A stretch of 51,930 nt of DNA from RGIG3009 sp045595845 (GTDB lineage: Bacteria > Bacillota > Clostridia > Oscillospirales > Acutalibacteraceae), in the NCBI GenBank assembly GCA_045595845.1, contig JAZOBF010000055.1:1-51930 (forward strand), given 5' to 3'. A program made the position numbers and the translations under genes. This document shows positions 16,401-25,311 of this stretch, one piece after another; within the stretch, counting starts at the first letter, position 1, and each line of letters begins with the position of its first letter. A model generated the notes under the pieces. The model ran no database searches. It was not told where the DNA came from and saw only the letters and a list, made by a program, of their open reading frames with translations.

Positions 16401-16734
16401 TTTGCGTGCCATGGAAGCGGATCTGGAGGGGGTATTCATTCCCGCCTCCACGCTCAAATCCGGTGAATTCAGTAAGACATCATCGCTGGCATCATTGGAA
16501 CAGTTTGGGCAACTGCACCGTCATATCGGTCGGTTGCTTACGGATATGGCGATCAATCTTCACGCGGGTGCGGTTGATGCGTTACCCGCAGGCGGAATCG
16601 CCGACGGGTGTCGCTACTGTGACTATCACGACATTTGTTGCCATGAGACTGACGATCCCGTACGCGAGATTGCCAAGCGCAGTCTGCAAGAAGCATTAAC
16701 CGAACTGGAAAAGGAGGATGCCGAACATGAGTAA
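13405..16734 (+). CDS. addB: ATP-dependent helicase/nuclease subunit B (AddB)
   Basis: AddB subunit of AddAB, the Firmicutes counterpart of RecBCD, which resects double-strand breaks for recombination and pauses at Chi. The 1109-residue protein has Walker A GCSGSGKT (7-14), a catalytically modified helicase body, and a C-terminal RecB-type nuclease with VDYKTG (913-918). The four Cys of the iron-sulfur cluster are present: Cys756 and Cys1069, Cys1072, Cys1078 (C-x2-C-x5-C). AAGGAGG precedes the start. Its stop overlaps the addA start by eight bases. Confidence 0.97.
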   Translation: MLKLIVGCSGSGKTTELYRLMREQAEHDTAPLFLLVPEQASFDNERRLLNEFGPILSQRVQVLSFTRLANAIFRQIGGLSGKRMDATLSMLIMSQALHSVADSLSLYRRHVDNPDYLRTLLEFLSECKQCTVTPAMLENTAKALKSGVLRSKAEETALIFSAYEALIAGAELVDPLDDLTAVAHRFSECTLFDGAHLFLDSFKGFTEQELLVLDQLLARVKTMTVCLCTDSVTPQSTLGRFTTVARTATRLRDAASRHHVPIATVQHLQENQRTTDPALRTLEAGCFLPVAEPYPDPTDTVCVTPCADRAEECRYAAREIRRLLRENGGYCRDFTVVVRDSAKYSDLLAAALEREGLPCTLDLRESIVTQPIITLIESALAAALHWDSTDVLRIVKTGLAGFSATSSAILENYVFLWNVHGKQWKLPFAGHPDGLQTQADERSAARLEYINRLRHRLAGPLIHLQTRLDGTRTGKEFAAAVWAFLQELRVPRMVRLQVARLKAAGELHTAEQQARLWEYTVALLDKFALLGTPQTLKQFADLWHLAVATDDLGSIPPTLDGVNFGAADRIRYTSPKTVFILGANEGEFPAYPPTGGLLTDHERRQLTDAGLPMADDADHQAAEERYYAYAALAAPSERVIVTYVQKADGEAQQPSAIVETVTRLIPQHARGNATGSAVTESTADAFHRLSALWNENTAESASFRTVFQELPAYTDRLAALSRARNGFSLEDKALARKLFGERLRVSPTQVETYHRCRFAYFCQYGLRAKPRTRATLGAAEAGTLTHYIMSELLPTYAQRDYADCTKENLHTDVEKTVRQYVDTYMGGSDNQDSRFRGLLTHLTRFCDELMWRVVCEMKNSRFVPVDYELPIGSDDGIPPWILETPDGTTIQVQGTVDRVDVLHREDGAYVRIVDYKTGTKVFDLAEVLAGLNLQMLIYLFSICENGQAHYGSVTPAGILYLPAQLPIVKLEREISAEELEKKRLKVMKMNGLLIDNPEILRAMEADLEGVFIPASTLKSGEFSKTSSLASLEQFGQLHRHIGRLLTDMAINLHAGAVDALPAGGIADGCRYCDYHDICCHETDDPVREIAKRSLQEALTELEKEDAEHE

Positions 16735-19700
16735 GCCCTCCTGGACACCTGAACAACGGCATTGTATTGAAGCACACGGCGGAACGCTGTTGGTGTCTGC
16801 CGCCGCGGGTTCCGGTAAAACCACTGTACTTGTCGAGCGCATTTTACGGCGCATCACCGACGAGGTGTCTCCCCTTGCGCTGGACCGTCTGTTGGTCGTG
16901 ACTTTTACCAAAGCCGCCGCCGCGGAAATGCGGGTACGGCTTTCGCGGGCGTTGTCCGAAAAAGCGGCGGCACATCCCGATGATCTGCATCTGCAACGCC
17001 AATTACAGCTGTTGCCGCGTGCCAATATTTGTACCATTGACAGCTTTTGCGCCAATCTTGTGCGTGAAAATTTCCACACGCTGGGTATCTCGCCGCAATT
17101 CCGTATTGCCGATGCACAACAACTGCTTCTTTTACAGCGTGACGCGTTACACGAATCCTTGCTGTCCTTTTATGAAGAGGGACATCCGGATTTCGTTGCC
17201 TTATCGGCCATGCTGACAAACGGCAAAAACGATGCGCGCTTACTCAGCGCCGTCGAAACCCTGTATTCCTTTATTCAGTCATATCCCGATCCCGAGCGCT
17301 GGCTTTCGGACAGCGCCGCATTGTATGACAATGTTCATACCGCGTCCGAAACGGTGTGGGGGAAATTCTTACTTGCACAAATCGCGCAATCACTTGCACG
17401 ATGCGAACGGCTTTGCATGGCGGCGCTTGAAACCGCCAAAGAGGATACCGTTTTATTTGAAAAATACACGCCCGCTCTAAGCGACGATTGTGCCACCGTT
17501 AGCGCGCTCAAACAAGCGGCGGAAAACGGCGAATGGAATCGCTTGTTCGGCGGACTTTCGTCGTTTTCACAGGCACGGCTTTCCGCCGCCAAAGGGTGTG
17601 CTAACGACGAGGCAAAAGCGCGTATTGCCGATCTGCGTGCCGAGGTGAAAGCAGCGTTTAAAAAACTCGCCGCACTTGATTGCGGTACAGAGGAAATGTG
17701 CCGTCAGGATCTCGTGCGTTCCTCACGGTTGATCCGTATGTTGTATGCCATCGTACGGCGTTATTCCGAGGTGCTGCTGCAGAAAAAATTTGCCGCCAAT
17801 TTATGGGATTTTAGTGACATTGAGCATTTTGCGCTCGACCTTCTTACCGCATATGACGAAGCGGGTAAGCGTGTTCCCACACCGCTCGCGCGCGAATTGT
17901 CTGAACGAATTGACGAGATACTCGTCGACGAATATCAAGATACAAACGCTGTACAGGATGCGCTGTTCGTCTCCCTTTCGCGTGACGAGGAAAACCTGTT
18001 TATGGTGGGTGATGTCAAGCAAAGCATTTACGCGTTTCGCAAGGCAATGCCCGAATTGTTTATCGGCAGACGGAGTGCTTATCCCGCATTTGACGGCTCG
18101 CATTATCCCGCGACCATCACGCTGGGCAATAATTTCCGCAGTCGCAAAGCGGTGACTGAGGCCGTCAACTTTATTTTCCGTCAGTTAATGAGTGAAGAAA
18201 CGAGCGGAATTGCCTATGATGAGCGCGAGGCACTTGTGTACGCCGCACCGTACCCCGACGGCGACGAACGACCTTATGAAACGGAATGTTTGATCGTAGA
18301 CGGTACACAGTATGACCGCGACGAAACGGACAAGGATACTGCCGAGGCGCAAATCATCGCCGAACGGATTTTGGAACTCAAGAAAAGCTTTGCCGTGGAC
18401 CAAAAAGGAACGGCTCGACCGTTTCGGTACGGCGACTGTTGTATTTTACTGCGCAGTCACAAATCTCACGCCGCCGCGTATCGCGACACCTTGCTTGCCT
18501 ACGGCATTCCCGCCGTTGCGGCAACAAGTAACGGTCTGTTTGAAGCGGCAGAAATCCGCCTGACATTATCCTTATTGCGCATCATTGATAATCCTCTGCA
18601 GGACATCCCGCTTACCGCGGTGATGCTCTCCCCTCTGTTTGGGTTTACGGCAGATGACATGGCAACGATACGGTTATGCCGTCCGAAAACCGCACTATAC
18701 AACGCGCTCAATGCCGCCTGCCGACGGGGCGACGCGCTTTCTGAGCGGTGTCGGGCATTTGTGGATACGATAAACCGCTATCGTTCGCTATCGGCATTGC
18801 TGAGTGTGGACCGTCTGCTTACGCGTCTGTATGAGGATATGGCACTGCCCGAATTGCTTTGCGCGCGGTTCGGCGGTGATAACCGTGCGGAAAATTTGCG
18901 ATTGTTGTACGAACAGTGTGCACGCTTTGAACAACGCGGGTTCCGCGGATTGTCAGCGTTTATCCATCATATTGACCGTCTGCAGGAGCTGGGTGTCGAT
19001 CTGCCCTCTGCATCCGCAGAAGGCAATAACGATGCTGTGCGCATCATGAGCATTCACGGCTCCAAAGGGCTTGAATTCCCGGTGGTGTTTTTGGCGGGAC
19101 TCGGCGGGGAGTTCAACCGTGAAAGTACAAAAGCGGATCTGTTATTACACACAAAATACGGCGCGGGTATGAATTTGCGCGATCCCGAAACACTCGCGCG
19201 GCGCGTGACATTACCGCGGTTGGGGCTTATGCTCATGCAACAGGGTGACGAGCGGGCGGAAGAACTGCGTATTCTGTATGTTGCCATGACGCGGGCACGA
19301 GAAAAGTTGTATATGGTTATGACCTTAAAGGATCCCGAACGCCGTTTAACGGCTCTGGGCGCTTCGTTGGATATAAATCGCGACACCTTATCCGCCGGTG
19401 CGGTGCGCGAGGCAAACAGTATGGCCGATTGGATCTTATCAGCGTTGCTTCGTCATCCGTGCGGCGGCGAGTTGTGCGAGCGCGCGGGTATCCCCCACGC
19501 ACCTCTCCCGGATGAAAACGATTGGGCTGTCACCTTCTGCGTGCCAAACGGTGAGGTGTGTGTCACCTCCGAAACCGAAACGCCCGCCGTACCCGACGAA
19601 GATTTGGTACATACCATCCGTACCAATATGGCGTATGTATATCCGCACGGGCGGCTCGCCCGTGTCCCGACCAAGTTGGCCGCATCGGAGATCACCGCCG

Positions 19701-20263
19701 ATTCCACCCGTCCCGATTTGGTGGCGCGTGCTCGACCGTCGTTTTTTAGTCAACAGGGGCTCACCCCCGCCGAGCGCGGTACCGCCATGCACGGATTTAT
19801 GCAGTTTGCGGATCTCGCATCCGCCGCCGTTTCGACCGAGCGCGAAGCCGAGCGGCTCGCCGCACAAGGATTCCTTTCTGCCGAGCAAGCAGCATCCTTG
19901 GATCACAAGCGTCTGCGTGCGTTTTTCGACAGCGATCTTTATCGCCGCATACAGACCGGCGAACGCGTTTGGCGCGAGTATCCGTTTACCTTTTGTGAAA
20001 GCGCCGCGACCTACGATTCTGCCATCACCGACGACGGTGAAACAGTGGTGATACAGGGTATTGCGGATTGCGTATTCGTGGAGGATGGTGCGCTGGTCAT
20101 TGTGGACTATAAGACGGATCGTGTGAAAACCGCAGAGGAACTCGTCGACCGCTACCGTGCACAGGTGGAGATATATGCGCGCGCACTCAGCACCGTGTTC
20201 GGACTGCCGGTGCGCGAATGTCTACTCTATTCGTTTGCGCTTGGGCGTGCAATTACCATTTAA
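16727..20263 (+). CDS. addA: ATP-dependent helicase/nuclease subunit A (AddA)
   Basis: AddA subunit of AddAB, with an active 3'-5' helicase and a nuclease domain. The 1178-residue protein has the UvrD-type helicase motifs: SAAAGSGKT (24-32), VTFTKAAAAEMRVR, DEYQDTN (401-407), IHGSKGLEFPVVFL and LYVAMTRAREKLY, then a C-terminal nuclease with VDYKTD (Asp1127, Lys1129). The start overlaps the end of addB; an ATG nine bases upstream sits too close to the GGAGG ribosome site. The 3' end overlaps the convergent gerAC gene by 11 bp, leaving no room for a terminator. Confidence 0.97.
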   Translation: MSKPSWTPEQRHCIEAHGGTLLVSAAAGSGKTTVLVERILRRITDEVSPLALDRLLVVTFTKAAAAEMRVRLSRALSEKAAAHPDDLHLQRQLQLLPRANICTIDSFCANLVRENFHTLGISPQFRIADAQQLLLLQRDALHESLLSFYEEGHPDFVALSAMLTNGKNDARLLSAVETLYSFIQSYPDPERWLSDSAALYDNVHTASETVWGKFLLAQIAQSLARCERLCMAALETAKEDTVLFEKYTPALSDDCATVSALKQAAENGEWNRLFGGLSSFSQARLSAAKGCANDEAKARIADLRAEVKAAFKKLAALDCGTEEMCRQDLVRSSRLIRMLYAIVRRYSEVLLQKKFAANLWDFSDIEHFALDLLTAYDEAGKRVPTPLARELSERIDEILVDEYQDTNAVQDALFVSLSRDEENLFMVGDVKQSIYAFRKAMPELFIGRRSAYPAFDGSHYPATITLGNNFRSRKAVTEAVNFIFRQLMSEETSGIAYDEREALVYAAPYPDGDERPYETECLIVDGTQYDRDETDKDTAEAQIIAERILELKKSFAVDQKGTARPFRYGDCCILLRSHKSHAAAYRDTLLAYGIPAVAATSNGLFEAAEIRLTLSLLRIIDNPLQDIPLTAVMLSPLFGFTADDMATIRLCRPKTALYNALNAACRRGDALSERCRAFVDTINRYRSLSALLSVDRLLTRLYEDMALPELLCARFGGDNRAENLRLLYEQCARFEQRGFRGLSAFIHHIDRLQELGVDLPSASAEGNNDAVRIMSIHGSKGLEFPVVFLAGLGGEFNRESTKADLLLHTKYGAGMNLRDPETLARRVTLPRLGLMLMQQGDERAEELRILYVAMTRAREKLYMVMTLKDPERRLTALGASLDINRDTLSAGAVREANSMADWILSALLRHPCGGELCERAGIPHAPLPDENDWAVTFCVPNGEVCVTSETETPAVPDEDLVHTIRTNMAYVYPHGRLARVPTKLAASEITADSTRPDLVARARPSFFSQQGLTPAERGTAMHGFMQFADLASAAVSTEREAERLAAQGFLSAEQAASLDHKRLRAFFDSDLYRRIQTGERVWREYPFTFCESAATYDSAITDDGETVVIQGIADCVFVEDGALVIVDYKTDRVKTAEELVDRYRAQVEIYARALSTVFGLPVRECLLYSFALGRAITI

Positions 20264-21281
20264 GTTCTACCGAAACGGTCTTGTCACAGTTTTGAAGCTG
20301 TGATCGGACTGTTTCTTGCGTGACGGGGTAGGCTTGCGCCGTTTGCCGAGCGAGGCCCAGCGGATCGCAGTCGGTCGCATCCAGCACGCGCAAGGCATCT
20401 ACCATACACGAAGTAATATACGCCTCCACCGCCGACAGGTCGGCCGTTGCCCCGCTTATCTGCTCGGTCACTTGTACCCGTCCCGTCACCGAAAATCCAT
20501 ACGAAAACTGCTGACTGTCGCGCTCGACGGTCAGTTTTGTTTTGGGAGACTCAAGTGTGTAGGTCACACCGTCCAAGGCATAGAGCGCGTGCGACAATTC
20601 GCCGAGCAACAACGATAAACCGAGCGTCTCTTCGGTGTTCAGTTCGCCCGCGAACTCGCCGTCACGAAACAATGCCGTGCCATCAGGTGCAGGAGCACCG
20701 TTTGATACACTAAGAATCGGCAATGCCACATCGTACATCCCCGATGCCGAGCGTTGAATATCCAACAAACGGCGGTAAACCCCCATTCCCCATTCGGCAC
20801 TCTCGCGAAGCATGCCGACCGGATAGCTCGCGGGGATCGGATCATTGCCCGACGAAATGCCGAGCAGGGCTTTGGGATCGTCTCTGCACACCGCCACCGA
20901 TACTTGCGGGTGCCCTTCGTCGTTGCGAATCAGGTAGTCCATCGTGTCGAATAACGATTGTGCCTTACACTGTTCGGTACTAACCACCACAATGCGGTTT
21001 TGCAAAATATAGGTCTCTCGCCCCGTTTCGTTCAAAAAAGCGTGCAACGCCGCCGACACCGACGCCCCCGACGCTTCGTATACGGCGGTGGCGGCATCGT
21101 CCTGTTCGGCAAGACCGGAAGCAATCTTTAGCGCTTCCACCGCTTGTACCGACAGGGTGCACACATCATTTTTTTGATGAATACCGAGCGCGGTCACCAC
21201 GATTTCGTCATGCAATGCCGTTTGAGCATGGCAACCCGTGAGCAATACACAAGAGAGCAGTATCGCGCATAACCGTTTCAT
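20253..21281 (-). CDS. gerAC: Ger(x)C family spore germination lipoprotein
   Basis: C subunit of a GerA-type germinant receptor in the spore inner membrane. The 342-residue protein has a lipoprotein signal (LLTGC, Cys17) and GerAC features such as TALGIHQKNDVCTLSVQ and the conserved region around YILQNRIVVVSTEQ, although it is a little shorter than most homologues. Its ATG overlaps the gerAB TGA by four bases, indicating tight coupling. Expression in the forespore is expected from the sigma-G-like promoter upstream of gerAA. Its stop overlaps the convergent addA gene. Confidence 0.92.
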   Translation of the reverse strand: MKRLCAILLSCVLLTGCHAQTALHDEIVVTALGIHQKNDVCTLSVQAVEALKIASGLAEQDDAATAVYEASGASVSAALHAFLNETGRETYILQNRIVVVSTEQCKAQSLFDTMDYLIRNDEGHPQVSVAVCRDDPKALLGISSGNDPIPASYPVGMLRESAEWGMGVYRRLLDIQRSASGMYDVALPILSVSNGAPAPDGTALFRDGEFAGELNTEETLGLSLLLGELSHALYALDGVTYTLESPKTKLTVERDSQQFSYGFSVTGRVQVTEQISGATADLSAVEAYITSCMVDALRVLDATDCDPLGLARQTAQAYPVTQETVRSQLQNCDKTVSVELKW

Positions 21282-22294
21282 ACGCGCATCCTCCTATATA
21301 ACGGTAATCCTAACGAGCAAAAGGCAAGCACACCCCAATACACATAAGTGATAATTTGCCACTGCCCGTTAAAGCCCACCGCGCGGGTGAGTATCGTGGC
21401 TACCGCGAGAATTCCCGCCGCCGCACCCGCGGCAGGAAAACGCGCTTTGTCACCGAACCAGCGGCACGCGGCATCTAAAAACACCATACCGAACAACGCT
21501 ACCCGTACAAAAAAGGTGCCGAGCCACAGCACTACCACCAACAAATCGAGCCGTTCGAACACGCCGAGCCCTGCCGTGCTTACCGCCGTATAGAACGGAT
21601 AGGCGGTCATGCCCGCAAAATCACCGAGCACACCCGTCGTGACAAGGCAGACGAATAGGGTGAGCACGGCCGTCAACCCGACGAATACGCAAAAGGATTT
21701 ACCGACTTTTCCGTTTATATGCGGATACAATACGCCAAGCGCGATAATCTCCGCGGTGCGCGGCAATTCTTTTACAGTCTGACCAAGCACCGTCTGCCAA
21801 CCGCTGAATACGGCGGGCGGGAAATTAAGAAGTTTGGTTTCGGGTATCAGCAAAGCGCCGAACAGCAGCAAGAGTGCGATACCTGTGACGGCCACCACGG
21901 CGGCGGTTCGACTGAGGGCTTCCAATCCGTATACCGCCGCCGCAATGCCCGCGACAATCAACGCGACGGTGAGTAATGTCACGGAAAAATCTGCTTTGAC
22001 AGTCTGTTCGGCAAAGTCGCGGAACTGTAACAAGTCAAGGTACAACACAAACAGACTCACAGGTAAATATGCGCCGACGACCGGATACTCACCGAGCGCG
22101 CTCTTGTGTTTTTGAGAGACCGCAAGCGTTGGGATAATAAGCAAAAGCAATACGGCAGCATTGAGTACGGTCACCGCAATGAGGTCGGGAACAGTCAACG
22201 CGTGCAGGCTGTCCGCCGGCAACAACAGACAGTTGGACAACCGCCCCGCCAACAACAGCCACACGAACTGTGTACCGCTGATACGCGATGTCAT
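21278..22294 (-). CDS. gerAB: GerAB/ArcD-family germination permease
   Basis: B subunit of the GerA-type receptor, an APC-superfamily protein thought to bind the germinant. The 338-residue protein is almost all hydrophobic with about ten membrane segments, starting ISGTQFVWLLLAGRLS, and contains an AGMTAYPFYTAV stretch typical of the family. The start MTSRISG overlaps the gerAA stop by four bases and has GAGGAGG upstream in gerAA. Germinant specificity cannot be predicted from this sequence. Confidence 0.93.
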   Translation of the reverse strand: MTSRISGTQFVWLLLAGRLSNCLLLPADSLHALTVPDLIAVTVLNAAVLLLLIIPTLAVSQKHKSALGEYPVVGAYLPVSLFVLYLDLLQFRDFAEQTVKADFSVTLLTVALIVAGIAAAVYGLEALSRTAAVVAVTGIALLLLFGALLIPETKLLNFPPAVFSGWQTVLGQTVKELPRTAEIIALGVLYPHINGKVGKSFCVFVGLTAVLTLFVCLVTTGVLGDFAGMTAYPFYTAVSTAGLGVFERLDLLVVVLWLGTFFVRVALFGMVFLDAACRWFGDKARFPAAGAAAGILAVATILTRAVGFNGQWQIITYVYWGVLAFCSLGLPLYRRMRV

Positions 22295-23778
22295 GTGGGT
22301 GTTTCCTCCTCTCCGTCTTGAATCTGTGAACCGACAACATTTTGAACGCGAAATGTGTTTTTGGAAAGACTTCGCCAATCCGAGCGGATAAACACATCTC
22401 TCATGGCTTTCAGACTAAACGGGGTTATGGGGGCAGTCACGGGAATTGTATGAATATCCAAACTGCTTAAACTGCAAAACAATAACAGTGTGCCGAGCAT
22501 GACGCCGTACAGCCCCAGCGCGCCACCAAGCACAATGAAGACGAACCGCAACACGGCAATACTGCCGTACAAACTTGGAATAACAAAGGCGCTGATGGAG
22601 GTAAGGGCCACAACAATGACGGTGGGCGCGCCGACCAATCCCGCGCGCACCACCGATTCCCCGATAACCAACGCACCGACGATACTGACCGCGTGCCCAA
22701 CGGATTTCGGGAAACGAAGCCCCGCCTCGCGCATGATTTCAAACAGGAAATGTATGAGGAGCGTCTCCACAACCAACGGAAACGGTGTAGAGCGTGCGGA
22801 ATTGATAAAGGTGAGCAACAATTCACTCGGTAACATTTCCGCATGATGTGTACCGATTGCCACATACAACGCCGGCAACAATAAGCTGACAAAAAAGGAA
22901 ACATATTTGATTAGACGGATAAAACTCGCATATACGGGGTGTTCGGTATAATCGTCCATCGACTGAAAATGCTCTGCAAACAGATACGGTACCACCAAGG
23001 TAAACGGTGTGCCGTCTACCAGTATGCCTATGCGCCCCTCCGCTACCTTTCCGCACAAGGTATCGGGGCGTTCGGTAACATCGACGCCGGTAAACAACGA
23101 CCGACGCTTGCCCTCGACAAACGGTTGCAAATACCCCGATTCCAACACAATATCCAGCGGGCAATTCTGTACCCGCTGTCGTATATCGGACAATAAGGTT
23201 TCGGATACCCGACCGCGCATATAGCACAGACAAACAGCCGTTTTGCTTTCGCCGCCAACGGTGAGCATTTCAAAGGTCAGATTGGGTGTTTTTAAGCGAC
23301 GGCGTATCATGGAAATATTGATGCGGATTGCCTCGGTAAACCCCTCCCGTGAGCCGCGCACCCCCATCTCGGTGGAGGGTTCGGATATACTGCGAATCAT
23401 AAACGCTTGCAGACCGCCGAGCACCGCGCGATTGACACCGTCAAGCAACACCGCCGCAAACCCCGATACAATAAGTTCCGACAGCCGTTCTATATCGTCC
23501 GCAATCAGTAAATCCACAAAGCCCAGTACGGTTTGTTCGATGTCACGCATCGCATCGGAAGCGCTGTCATAGGTATCCGTCATCCGCGAAAGCGGCAACA
23601 GCACCGCATCCGCCATCATATGGCGGTCGATCATACCCTCTATGCTGATTACGGCAGCACGATATCCCGCCACCGTGATCTCGCGGATAACAAGATCCGA
23701 ACTCATAGAAAAGGTGTTTCGCAACGTCTCTAAGTTTTTTGCCAAACTCTCCGCTAAGGGTGTTGTTGTTTGTTTCAT
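22291..23778 (-). CDS. gerAA: GerA-type spore germination protein, A subunit
   Basis: A subunit of the germinant receptor, now known in Bacillus to form an oligomeric ion channel in the spore inner membrane. The 495-residue protein has a soluble N-terminal half (EGMIDR, GFTEAIRINISMIRRRLKTP) and a C-terminal half with about five membrane segments (LLLPALYVAIGTHHAEMLP, REAGLRFPKSVGHAVSIVGA). It is first of three overlapping genes gerAA-gerAB-gerAC. The start lies 17 bases downstream of a sigma-G-like -10 element, so the mRNA leader must be very short. Confidence 0.96.
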   Translation of the reverse strand: MKQTTTPLAESLAKNLETLRNTFSMSSDLVIREITVAGYRAAVISIEGMIDRHMMADAVLLPLSRMTDTYDSASDAMRDIEQTVLGFVDLLIADDIERLSELIVSGFAAVLLDGVNRAVLGGLQAFMIRSISEPSTEMGVRGSREGFTEAIRINISMIRRRLKTPNLTFEMLTVGGESKTAVCLCYMRGRVSETLLSDIRQRVQNCPLDIVLESGYLQPFVEGKRRSLFTGVDVTERPDTLCGKVAEGRIGILVDGTPFTLVVPYLFAEHFQSMDDYTEHPVYASFIRLIKYVSFFVSLLLPALYVAIGTHHAEMLPSELLLTFINSARSTPFPLVVETLLIHFLFEIMREAGLRFPKSVGHAVSIVGALVIGESVVRAGLVGAPTVIVVALTSISAFVIPSLYGSIAVLRFVFIVLGGALGLYGVMLGTLLLFCSLSSLDIHTIPVTAPITPFSLKAMRDVFIRSDWRSLSKNTFRVQNVVGSQIQDGEEETPT

Positions 23779-23794
23779 TTACTATCACCAACGG

Positions 23795-23844
23795 GAGTAT
23801 GGACGGGTTGTGACGGAATATTCCATTACAACCCGTCCATACTA
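23795..23844. promoter_or_regulatory. Symmetric divergent sigma-G-type promoter pair
   Basis: A nearly perfect palindrome (arms 23796-23811 and 23828-23843, exact 16-mers) lies between two divergent spore genes. On the plus strand GAATA (23816-23820), 17 bp and CATACTA (23838-23844) match the Bacillus sigma-G consensus GHATR/CATHHTA. On the minus strand GAATA (23819-23823), 17 bp and CATACTC (23795-23801) give the mirror promoter for gerAA, with one mismatch. Both -35 elements share the central palindrome GGAATATTCC. Clostridial sigma-G may differ slightly from the Bacillus consensus. Confidence 0.75.
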
Positions 23845-23863
23845 CGGGCAGAGGTGATGTGTC

Positions 23864-24544
23864 ATGGCAATCGTTGCGATTCGTACCGCAATCATCTATC
23901 TGTTTTTGATTGCGGCATTGCGCGTGACGGGAAAGCGGCAGTTGGGCGAGCTGCAACCAATTGAATTGGTAGTGACGCTTCTCATTTCCGATCTCGCCTC
24001 TGTACCGATGCAAGAAAGCGGGGCACCGCTGTTGTCGGGGTTGATTCCAATCGCGGTACTGGTATCGCTTGAACTGATTTTATCGGCACTGATGATGAAA
24101 AGCAACGGCCTGTCCCGCCTGATCAGCGGCAATCCCGTGGTACTCATTAACGAGGGCAAATTGTCCCAAAAAGCCTTACGGCAGTTACGACTTACGGTAG
24201 AAGATCTGCTCGAAACATTGCGTCAACAAGATGTGTTTGATCTGCGCGATATCCGCTACGCCATTGCCGAAACCAACGGACAAATCAGTATTTTTAAATA
24301 TGCAGACCGTCAGACCGTTACGGTTGCGGATCTTAAGAAAAAAGCAACCAACGGCGATGCGGCAATACCCGTTGTCAACGACGGGCAATTGGTTAAATGG
24401 GGTATTCAGATGCTCGGCGTATCGGAAACATGGGTACGCGAAACGCTTGATAAACAAGCCTGCCCGCTCAGCGAAGCGTTACTGCTCACGGCAAACAGCA
24501 AGCGTCAAACTTATCTGATACGAAAAGGAGAGAAATCCGCTTGA
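23864..24544 (+). CDS. DUF421 (YetF-like) membrane protein
   Basis: DUF421 family protein of 226 residues. There are three N-terminal membrane segments (about 5-20, 34-52 and 60-80), with the family motif TGKRQLGELQPIELVVTLLISD, then a cytoplasmic domain with SRLISGNPVVLINEGKL. Several Bacillus DUF421 proteins reside in the spore inner membrane and affect its permeability and heat resistance. The sigma-G-like promoter and the divergent germination operon support a spore role here. GAGGTGAT precedes the start. The stop overlaps the next gene. Confidence 0.9.
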   Translation: MAIVAIRTAIIYLFLIAALRVTGKRQLGELQPIELVVTLLISDLASVPMQESGAPLLSGLIPIAVLVSLELILSALMMKSNGLSRLISGNPVVLINEGKLSQKALRQLRLTVEDLLETLRQQDVFDLRDIRYAIAETNGQISIFKYADRQTVTVADLKKKATNGDAAIPVVNDGQLVKWGIQMLGVSETWVRETLDKQACPLSEALLLTANSKRQTYLIRKGEKSA

Positions 24545-24921
24545 AGCGTGTGATCGTCGCCGTCTTGCTGTTGTTACTGGTTTTTACGGGGTGTGTGGTA
24601 TCCATCGTCATGCAAAACCGCGTCATTCGTGAATTTACCGACATGACCGACACGATGGAAGCACAGTTTAAGGCAGGAGATATATCGGGGGCCATTGCCT
24701 GTGCGGAAACTTTTGAACGCAATTACCGTGAAAAAACGCGATATTTTGCACTTTTTTTATCGCATGATACGCTAACCGAGGTGGAAAAAAGCGTAGTAAG
24801 CCTACCTTCCATTTTGACACACGGTGAACCAAAAGATTTCGTTGCCGAAGTCCATCGTTGCCGATTGTTACTGAAAAAAATGTACGATTTGGAACTGCCG
24901 ACTTTTCAAAATATTTTATAA
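24541..24921 (+). CDS. DUF4363-like small membrane/lipoprotein
   Basis: 126-residue protein with an N-terminal hydrophobic segment containing a lipobox-like VFTGC (Cys18), followed by a helical domain (MTDTMEAQFKAGDISGAIACAETFERNY). It resembles the DUF4363 family, which I recall being found beside DUF421 genes in clostridia. The start is TTG, embedded in the DUF421 stop as TTGA, with AAGGAGAG nine bases upstream. It probably acts with the DUF421 protein in the spore membrane, which is inference. A strong bidirectional terminator follows. Confidence 0.78.
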   Translation: MKRVIVAVLLLLLVFTGCVVSIVMQNRVIREFTDMTDTMEAQFKAGDISGAIACAETFERNYREKTRYFALFLSHDTLTEVEKSVVSLPSILTHGEPKDFVAEVHRCRLLLKKMYDLELPTFQNIL

Positions 24922-24958
24922 AAAAGCACCGCTGACACAATCGTCAGCGGTGCTTTTT
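24921..24958. terminator. Bidirectional terminator shared by the DUF4363-like gene and rnpB
   Basis: A perfect 16-bp stem (24921-24936 with 24943-24958), a 6-nt loop and T tracts on both strands. It ends the plus-strand spore operon and the minus-strand rnpB transcript. Confidence 0.9.
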
Positions 24959-24967
24959 CTTGTTAAA

Positions 24968-25307
24968 AATGAGTGAGCCTGTAAGCCGAGTTCTGTCTTG
25001 GACAATCATCTATCTCGACTGTGTGTTGCCACACAGCTCCAGCCGCCCGTCGAAGCACATCGGGCCAATGTATCGCTTCAGTCGGCGTTGCATCGGATAG
25101 GGTTTGCAGGGCCACACAGTCTCCTGTGTGCCGGTGAGCTCTTACCTCGCCTTTCCACCCTTACCGCAACAAAAGTTGCGGCGGTATATCTCTGTTGCAC
25201 TTTCCCTAAGGTCACCCTCGGCGGCCGTTAGCCGTTATCCTGCCCTGTGATGCTCGGACTTTCCTCACACACGCGACGCGTATGCGCGATTGCCCGGCTC
25301 ACTCATT
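24968..25307 (-). ncRNA. rnpB: RNase P RNA (class A)
   Basis: Catalytic RNA that removes 5' leaders from tRNA precursors. On the minus strand I see helix P1 formed by the two ends (ATGAGTGAGCC with GGCTCACTCAT), the conserved GAGGAAAGTCCGAGC block near the 5' end, AGGGTGACCTTAGGGAAAGTG, and the conserved 3' region with AGATAGATGATTG and ACAGAACTCGGCTTACAGG. Length of about 340 nt and layout fit bacterial class A. It begins only about ten bases after the clpC stop and ends at the shared terminator. Confidence 0.95.
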
Positions 25308-25311
25308 TGGT

